From Nymphalis io (Eukaryota > Arthropoda > Insecta > Lepidoptera > Nymphalidae): a stretch of 64,000 nucleotides of DNA. The first letter of the stretch is position 1. Every line of letters starts with the position of its first letter. The notes below the pieces were generated by a model that ran no database searches, was not told where the DNA came from, and saw only the letters and a list, made by a program, of their open reading frames with translations. The translations under genes and the position numbers were made by a program. The stretch is from the NCBI RefSeq assembly GCF_905147045.1, contig NC_065898.1, positions 4,340,001 through 4,404,000 of the forward strand, given 5' to 3'. Shown here piece after piece: positions 42,401 through 51,400 of this stretch.

Positions 42401-45400
42401 TATTATTATTATTATTACTCTAAGGCATAAAATTCGTCCTGAAAATATAACTATCTAATTACAGGCACTGGTAATGGAAATATTTCTCCTAGAAAACATA
42501 GACGCTTACGAGATAGTCCACGACGAAAGTCAGGGAATAATAATAGTTCAGCAAAATCACCAACATCTAACAATCATGCTGCATATAGGTATTCTTACTT
42601 AGCTTTATTTTAGGTACAATGTAAAATGATTTGGTATAAAAGTATTTTACATTAAATATAAATTAACTTTTAGACCTAGACGAAAAAGTGGATCTAATGA
42701 AAGTATATCATTGCCTGGAAGTTTGCCTCGAAGGAAACAGTCTACACCGACGATTCCTTGCATGAGTTCCTTAGAAGCGGAAGATATTGAAACCGCCAGA
42801 ACTCTAAACAGTGCAGGATCAACGTTAACTCCATTACGATATGTAAAAAGTCCGTCAGCGTCACCAAGGCACCATAAAAAGCAAGGCCAAGGTAAGTATT
42901 CTTTTTAATTATTGAAAATATTTTTATTTTTAGTATATGGAGTTTTATTTTTGTATTTACGAGTATCTGTATTAAAACTTTTTTATGTTTTTTAATAAAT
43001 GTAACAGTGACGAAACTTTTGGAAATTGAATTAATTATTAAATCATATATTGTAGTATTAATCAGTTCCAAAGAGCTATTCACGATGCTTTTTTACAAAT
43101 GAAAAACCTGCTTCTATCAAAGCAGTGATTGCATAAGTAGTTTTTGTAACAGCCGACGGAAAGTTTGCAAAGGCGGCCTCAGCAGAATCTCTACGTTCCG
43201 TTTCACCAGGATCAGACTCCGTGTTCTATTCAGAACACACTGAGCACGATATGGTTGGAGCGGAATGCGAAGCTAAAGCACACTGCCTTCACTGCGGCAA
43301 GGAAGTTCACATTGTTACTGCAACTCACGATCATGACAGCCGAGCTTCGAGAACTTCACACACAGATGTAAGTTATGAATTACGATTCCATATTACTACA
43401 TAATACTGAAAAATTGTATAGGTATAAAATATATATAAATATATATGTTAGTTTAAAATAAATTTATACTTTTTTTTTAAATTGTATGTAATATTGTTGT
43501 ATTGTTTCTTAATTTTCCTAAGCTATTGATGTTTCTCATATCCAAACTATATTTGTCACATAAAAATGTCATGTATATAGAAATAAATATTAATGATGAT
43601 AAATGGTTACTTAATCCTTAAGGAATCTTACGCTGATGCAACGCCTGATATTGTACCTGCACCAGCTGGCTTTGCGGATTCTCCATCTTGTGGAGCGGCT
43701 AAAAAGCCTGCAACTGGCGCTCGATTGTATAAGAAACTTGACAAAAGATATCGTTCTGAAGATAAGTCCAGACATTATCGTCATCGACAGGATGTTCGAG
43801 CGAAGGTACTTGCTAACGGCACATTTTCATTATACAATATATTTATTAGAGATTATGATTTAAATAATAATCATAAAATAAATGTAAGTAGTTAATTTTA
43901 TTTTAGAAACAAATTCATTTTCATACATTTATTTGAAGCATTATTAAAACTAAATCCAGATTTACAAATACAATAATAAGAACCAGGTGAATTTAAACAA
44001 TTTTCTGAAGAGATATCGCAATTATGCGTCTCTTTGGTGCATTCATTGATATCCACACACATTCCATATTTTGAACTCCAGGTAAATCCAGTTTCTTTGC
44101 AAGTGCAAGACACGTTCCATTTGTTTGCAATTATACCATTTAAATTTTGATTGTCTGTGCGATTCATTTTACACGTAGAATGTATATTTTTATAAAAATT
44201 TTCTATAAAACAAGGATTATTCTTGTCCTCGTTGCATTCGTTATATGAAGATACATATTTTTTGGGACAACATGTATCTGGACAAAAGCTAAACATAGCG
44301 CAAGCAAAAGACAATTTGTTGTTTGCTCTTGGATCAAAATTATGATTTATATCAGTACAATCTAAAGAATTGGCAAAATTATCGCAAGATTCACTAAGCA
44401 TTGATAATGCAGGAATACTTAACATCGTGTACCAACACATATAATATGATGCTGTGGTTCTCCACTGAAATTTTTCTATTGAACTGTAAAATGGCATAGT
44501 ATTATCATCCAAATCATTTTTGATATTATCATTTCCACTTTCAATTTCTTTTAATGTTTTATTCCTTTTAACACAAATATCAGATGAAGCTCCAATAACA
44601 CTTTGCAAATATTTAATACATCTTATTACACTATCATCGCAGTTTTCGTATATTTCCCAGTGTAGAGTTTTTAATGGCGGATCGGGAAAATGAACAAAGA
44701 AACCGACAAATTTTTCATTTGGTTCCGATTGATACAACCTGCGGTCCCATTCATTAAATTTGTAATTTCTTAAATAATATGCTATATATTTTAATGCTTC
44801 AATTGTACTTTTATCATCAGGATCTTGAAAATCTTGAGTTTTCTCAGAACAAAGAGTGTTAAACGGTGGTTGTGTCGTCAAAATATGAGCCTTCTGTTTA
44901 TATATTTGTGCTGAAGATTGACTTAAATATGAAAGGAATAATTTCAATAGTATAAGATGAAATAGTACCATAATTATTATTAAACTTTAAGTCTCTAGTT
45001 ACATTGACATAATATTATGTCAAAGCTTTGTTGTCATTTTTTTTAAATAAATATTGTCCATCTGGCTAAACACTTACCCCCACATATACAGTCATTATTC
45101 CGTTTTTAGCTCTTCAACTGCTCCGTTATATTAATATTTGAGCTGATCTAACGTTGTTTAAAAGTATATAGGCGTACTGCACTAATTATATTGTCTATAA
45201 TGACGTTTATGTAATAACACTGTAACGAGTATAATTGTGAGTCAGATTATGAGTCGGAATAAAAAAAATATAAATGAAACGTTTCTGAAATGAACATATT
45301 ATGCACGTTTAAATTTAACAGTCAGAAGAAAGGGGTAAAGAAGAATATTCAGGAATGGAGAAACCTCAAGATACGAGAATCGCGCGATCTGCTGGGAATA

Positions 45401-48400
45401 GTCTTGATAAACTAGCTGGTTCCAATGCGAGTGTTGATCCAGATGGTAAGTAGTCGAATAAAATATAAAAATGTAAGTAATAATCAACTTAATAAAATTT
45501 TAGAATGACTGACGGGTATACAACGTAAATCTTAAACCAGTAGGTCTAACAGGAAGAAAATTTGTACAAGAATTCCTTTTTGAACATGCAGGTGAAAAAA
45601 GGATTTTCCAAAATTCATCCTAAGGGGGTTAAATAGGGAATGAAAGCTTGTTTATTTCATTTTAATAAAATTAAATATCCCTCATTTAAAAAAATATTGC
45701 AATTTTACATACTAAGCATGTATTGCTCGATAATTATTTAAGGCGTTTATAAAAAAAAATCTGTTTAGGTAATTTCGTAGTTAGGTAAGTAAAAGTTTAT
45801 TTAAGAAAATATTAATTTACCAGAACATGAAGAATGTTCGGGCAGTTCGGATGGCGCAGAAGATGAAAAAGGAGTCTACGCAACACCCTGGTGGTGCGGT
45901 AATTGGATATTATTGTCTGAAAATGAGGATAATTGGACTCGGATACCACCAGGTAAATTTTTAATTTTTTCGATTATTAAGAGTAAAGGATGAAAAACTG
46001 CTGTAACTGATACTATTTAAGAGATTTTAACTTTCAACTAAAGCAATTCTTGTTATTTTAAAAAGAATTTTCCAATTCTACGCTAAATATTGAGCCTATA
46101 TTTAAACATGTAAAACTTCGTAATTTATACCAGTTACATTTGTACTAAAGGCAAGCGAAAGTAAAATAACAGCCTGTAAATGCCAAGTTGCTAGGCTAAG
46201 TTCTTCTCTCTGTTTTTGGAGAAGCTTAGTTTCTCACCACGCTGCTCCAATACTCCACAATATTAAATATTCTAACCTATAGACTATGCGGCTCACTCTT
46301 TGAAAACTATAATTAAATTGAAACGTACATGTCTGTAGTTATAATTTCGCTGAGTACATATCTTCTGCTACTTGTTTCTAAAACTGGTGATCCCATTTAT
46401 AATAATATAACGTCATCAACAGATATGATAGAACCAGCAAATCCACAAGAGGATCCAACGGATTCAGAAACTGAATTCAACAAACGCTATGTTGCTCTCA
46501 CGCACCGACTCGTTCACAGACGAGCCTGTATCGAGTTGAATCGCAGACAGTCGAATAACACTTTCGGTAAGTAATAAAGGATAAATTATACATAAGGGTC
46601 GAATTCCTACTCTATTTATAAAGCAGTTCCACAGTGGATTAAGGCAATTTGCCGAATTCATTCGAAAAATTTCGTCAGATGTCAAAACGTTCTCTTTAAA
46701 GAGTAAATATTAGTACTATATAATAAAACGCAGTGCTGTTTGCCCAGATTTAAAGTTAAATTTACAGTTATATGCAAATAAAAACACATGCCAAAAGAAC
46801 GAAATCAATATCTTTCAAAAAATATAATCGTTTAATTTACAAATGATTAATAATTAAAAATATATATTTTACGAGTAGCATAAAGCAAAAATTAAGGTTA
46901 AACATTCATATCCCTATTTTGAAATTAATTAGGAAGTTAGAAAAATAATTTATATTTGAAAATATTGTTAATGGTCTATGCTCTTTTTAAAAAACCGATT
47001 AAACTTGCGGGCCACCTATTGTAAGTTAGCGGTGCTATGCCAAAAACTCGTACTCAAAAACTCTATTGCAACTAAACATACCGACCAAATAAATATTTTC
47101 TATACCAGTCCGCAATCCCGCTTACAGAGCAAACAAACATATAATAATTATATAGAAGGAATACCTTAAGTTTTATGATTTTCATACAAAACATAGCATT
47201 CATCAATAGTTACGTCACATTCGTTAACGCAACGTGCGTTAACTGATCCACTTCTAAACAGTGACGTAAATTCTATTTCTGCTACACTCTTTATTTATAT
47301 AACTTCGGCTTTTATTTTCGGAGTAGCCTCTAAATTTTAAATCTTTATTGAATTGGCACGAAATATTTTTGTCACTTATACAATTATCCCTTTGTCATAG
47401 AATTTTTTTCTTTCTCATTTATAAAAAAAATATTTCTGAAACATCGTCATCGACAACATTGAAAATGCTAAATCTATTTTGACTGGAAAGATTTCTTTAC
47501 ATTGAGTCATATTGATAAAATTGTTTTATATTTAAAGAAAGGTACGATAAAAACCAGCAACTGCTACTGACCGATCCCAAGCGGACTAAATTTAATTTCA
47601 CATAGGCGCCGTACGTCATCTCTTAGTTGTAACAGACACGCGACTGCGGCTAGACGATATTGTCACGTTCAAAGAGAAAGACTTTATATTCTATTGATTT
47701 GACGTCGGAATTCAGCTGATGCGTTATGTTTGTGTTATACATGAAGTTATAATAGTGTACGCGTGTTATGCAATAACACTTGAAACGGGTCAATAATCTT
47801 TGTTATTTGAAGTTCAAGATAGTGCGTTTATAGTTTAAAAAAATGCGGCATAGTTGTAAGTGCATTATATTTTTTGGTAATAGTATTTTATTTGTTTAAT
47901 TTTTATATTTTGTATACTGTTTCTATATTATTTTATTTTAGTTAGCAATGGCTTAAACGATCCTAATGGAAATATCAGACAGAAATTAGAAGAAATATTT
48001 AAATTGATGCTGGTGGTGTGGTGTCGACAAACTCAGGCTAATAAGCTTATAGCTTTGGAACCCTGTGGTAAAAATATTTATTTCATTGCTACTTTATTTT
48101 GTTTCATTTGGATGGATCTTAGAAATGAGATACATATGAGAAATTACCGTTTAATCATCATGAGACATAAATATAATTGGAGTTTTGAAGAGAATAATTT
48201 TAATAAAAATGTTCCATGAGCGTTTTTCTTTCGTAATTTTAATACTAAAACTAGCTAACTAAAACTGTGATACCTATGTTTTCTTATCGCTGAAAAACTT
48301 CAACCGTAGTCATACATTTTCTGAATGAAGCAGTTAACGATGTCGATAGCATCTGGATTTTTGCCAAAACATTTAGCGAAAGTCAGATGGTAAGCATAGC

Positions 48401-51400
48401 TCGATGTATCCTTCAAATATCGACTATTTGTATGTATGTCACGGTCACTCTTGGTCTATATAATTGTGTTTTTATGGCATTAACCAATCAGATACGTAAA
48501 TATTGGGTCAGGGATTATTGATTCACTTATAAGAACTTGGCTTAGAAAACGATATACGTTTGGTCCGATTATATTTTCTTTTATTTCCGGAGCTAAAAGC
48601 TGCTATGGAGCAGATTTTTATTTAGATTTAGGTCAGAAATAACAAACGAACATTTTAAGAAGACAATAGTTAAAGCTAACCAAACTCTGCGGACAGACGA
48701 CTTTTAAATCCGGGCCAGCACCACTAAGTTTTAAAATATTCCGTGCTTACAAAACATCTTGTGTTTTGTGCAGAAAAACATAAAAATAATATACATAATA
48801 TATATTAGCATATACTCATATACATATAATATATTTATAATATATATAAACCGTTAAAAAATAATATAAATAAAAACAATTATGACATTTAAATTACAAA
48901 TCCACTTTATAAAAACTAGAATTGAGCTCCACATATTTATATTTTTAAGAAAGGCAGATTTTATCGCTTATCTATAGCTTATGGGAGTTTAATGTTTATA
49001 TTGAAATTATGCATTTTATTATTAGAAAATATAAATATTGTAAAACTTCATTTACATATAATTTCACTCTTCAGAAAGCGACAAGACTGTTGTAGTCAGA
49101 CGTGGCAATGAAGAGTTCGGATTCAGGATACATGGGAGCAAGCCAGTCGTTGTGTCAGCGATCGAGCCTGACACGCCAGCTGAGTCATCTGGACTCGAAG
49201 TTGGAGATATTATAATAGCTGTTAACGGTAACATACAAATTAATATTATTTATTTTAAAAAAAATTGTCAAGTGCTCCGCGTGTAAACCCCTAAAACTAG
49301 TCAGTGTTAAAATTAAACAAGTTGTTGTAGTCGAAATATAATGATAAAATTTGACTTCATTAGAATGTATGCTGACATCTAACGCAAAATCTACTGTACT
49401 TTTAATTTATATTACGTGTGTAATAGCTCTTAGCAAGCTTAGTTTGCTTAATTTAACTACGAAAATGCTTTTGTAGTTAAATTTAATTTAACTACAAAAG
49501 CAAATGTTTCTATTTTATTTTTACAGGGATCAATGTATTAGACAAAACGCATTCAGAGGTTGTGAAGATAGCTCATTCTGGCTCTGAGATTTTGGAATTA
49601 GACGTAAGTGAAATCGATTTTATAACAATATATTCTAATAATAATGAGCTTGAAAATAGTAAATAATTATAGATATGTTTTCCAAATAATCTTCCACTTT
49701 CCCCAGTGCCTTTCCAATATTCAACACAATATATCGCACAGATTTCATTTTCAAAATTTGGAACTAGCAGTGTAATGTTATTAACAAATAAAAGTACACG
49801 CGTCAAATGAAATGTTTGTAGCTACTTGTTTTTACTCAACTAATATAATACAATCGAATATGCTTTATTGTACACAAAAATTGTTAAGGAAAAATACAAA
49901 TATAAATATAAAACAAAATGGTATGAACAAAGGGCGATCTCTTTCAGACTTCTTAATAATTATTAAATAAATAAAAACTATTCAGAAAGATGGCTGCATT
50001 GAAAGAAAATTAATAAAAAGTGGAAATATATAAGTAAATCGCGCCTTAGGTCGCACGAACATGTGAAGTAGTGGCGTCTCTGGCGCACGAGGGAGGTCCC
50101 GCAGCGCTTTACTCGGGATACTTGTGGCGCGCTGCGCCCGCACGCGCTCATCTCCCGCCGAGATGGACCAGGAGGTGGTTCGTGCTGAAGAGGGACAATT
50201 GCCTTTACTATTACAAGACCGACTCCGTAAGTACCAGTGGCGAAAGCTTTACAATATCGATTTGTCTGTTTTAAAATCTTTGATATTTTGTCTCGATAGG
50301 CGCTGTAAGAAAGTGCTGAGATAAACATGATGCGAAAGCTAATATAGTTCCTATGCTTTACATTAAGAGTGCAATAATAGAAATGTTACATGTTCTTAAA
50401 AATACATATTATAATAAGATATACATAACATTACGGATTTCCAGATAGCACAATATTGTGTTTTAGTGATGGAATAGATCTAAACAAAAGTTTAATATAG
50501 AAGTATCGTTTATTGTTATTAATTAAAGACTATAATAATTATTATAAAACAAATGTTTCATACTATATAAATCAGTTTTCATACTATATAAATTAAATAA
50601 TTTTGTGTATTTTCTCATCTAGAGATCGAAGTGGATCAGCAAATAGTAAAATTTAATAAATAGTTTTAATAACTAATAAATTAAACTTTTATAACTATTA
50701 AATAAAACAATACAAATACCTACATAAATGTACTTTTAATGTTCAGAGTATCCACCCCGTGGGCGCCCTCATGTTGGTGAACTACCAGTTAACGGAGGAG
50801 GACGCAGGTCGCGCACACGGGTTCCGTCTGCAGCGGGGCGGCGGCACGCGGCTGCAGCTCGCGGCCGACACCGGTGAGGCCGCCGCGAGATGGAGAGCGG
50901 TTCTCGCTCATGCTATTGATGCAAGCAATCAGGTAAATGTTCTAAGTATTCCATTAATCGACCATTGTAATAATAAAAATAAAAGAAATTTTGAGATAAT
51001 AATTCTAGATAATTTGCTTATATCTCTCTATTTCGTATAGTTCATGAGAGTTCTCTGTAAAATCCATCATGACTTTTTTACTTAATACAATTTCGTCTAC
51101 ATTTGGCTTGCCTCATGGCAGCTATTATACAAACCCATTACTAACATACCAACTATAAGGAGAACGGCCATGGCGTCTGTTACCATAAACCGAAAACAAA
51201 ATGACATAATAAAACAATGAATAATAAAATATATTTATAATTATTCTTCATTGATAGACAACAATTATTAGAAGTTTCATGATATATTTATTTTAACGGA
51301 AAAACTATTCAAGCACTCCTGTAATTAACTGAAATGTATCATCATATAAATACCTATCACGAAAATAGTTTAGTTCAAACAATGTTTAATACAAAAACCT

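Larger units (their letters stand above)
46567..49074. other. Intron 29 with probable internal promoter
   Basis: 2.5 kb. 47620-47842 is richer in GC (gacacgcgactgcggctaga; a CRE-like tgacgtcg at about 47700) and precedes the alternative ATG at 47843; the optional exon follows at 47942. The rest (46600-47560, 48100-49070) is AT-rich with no repeat recognised. Confidence 0.65.

Noticed and set aside
43611..43622. U12-type branch-site-like atccttaag before exon 26
   Set aside because: The matching donor is an ordinary gtaagt and the motif overlaps the acceptor itself, so a minor-class intron is not supported.
43593..43895. Longer frame around exon 26 reading into both introns
   Set aside because: Splice signals and phase with exons 25 and 27 limit coding to 43623-43805.
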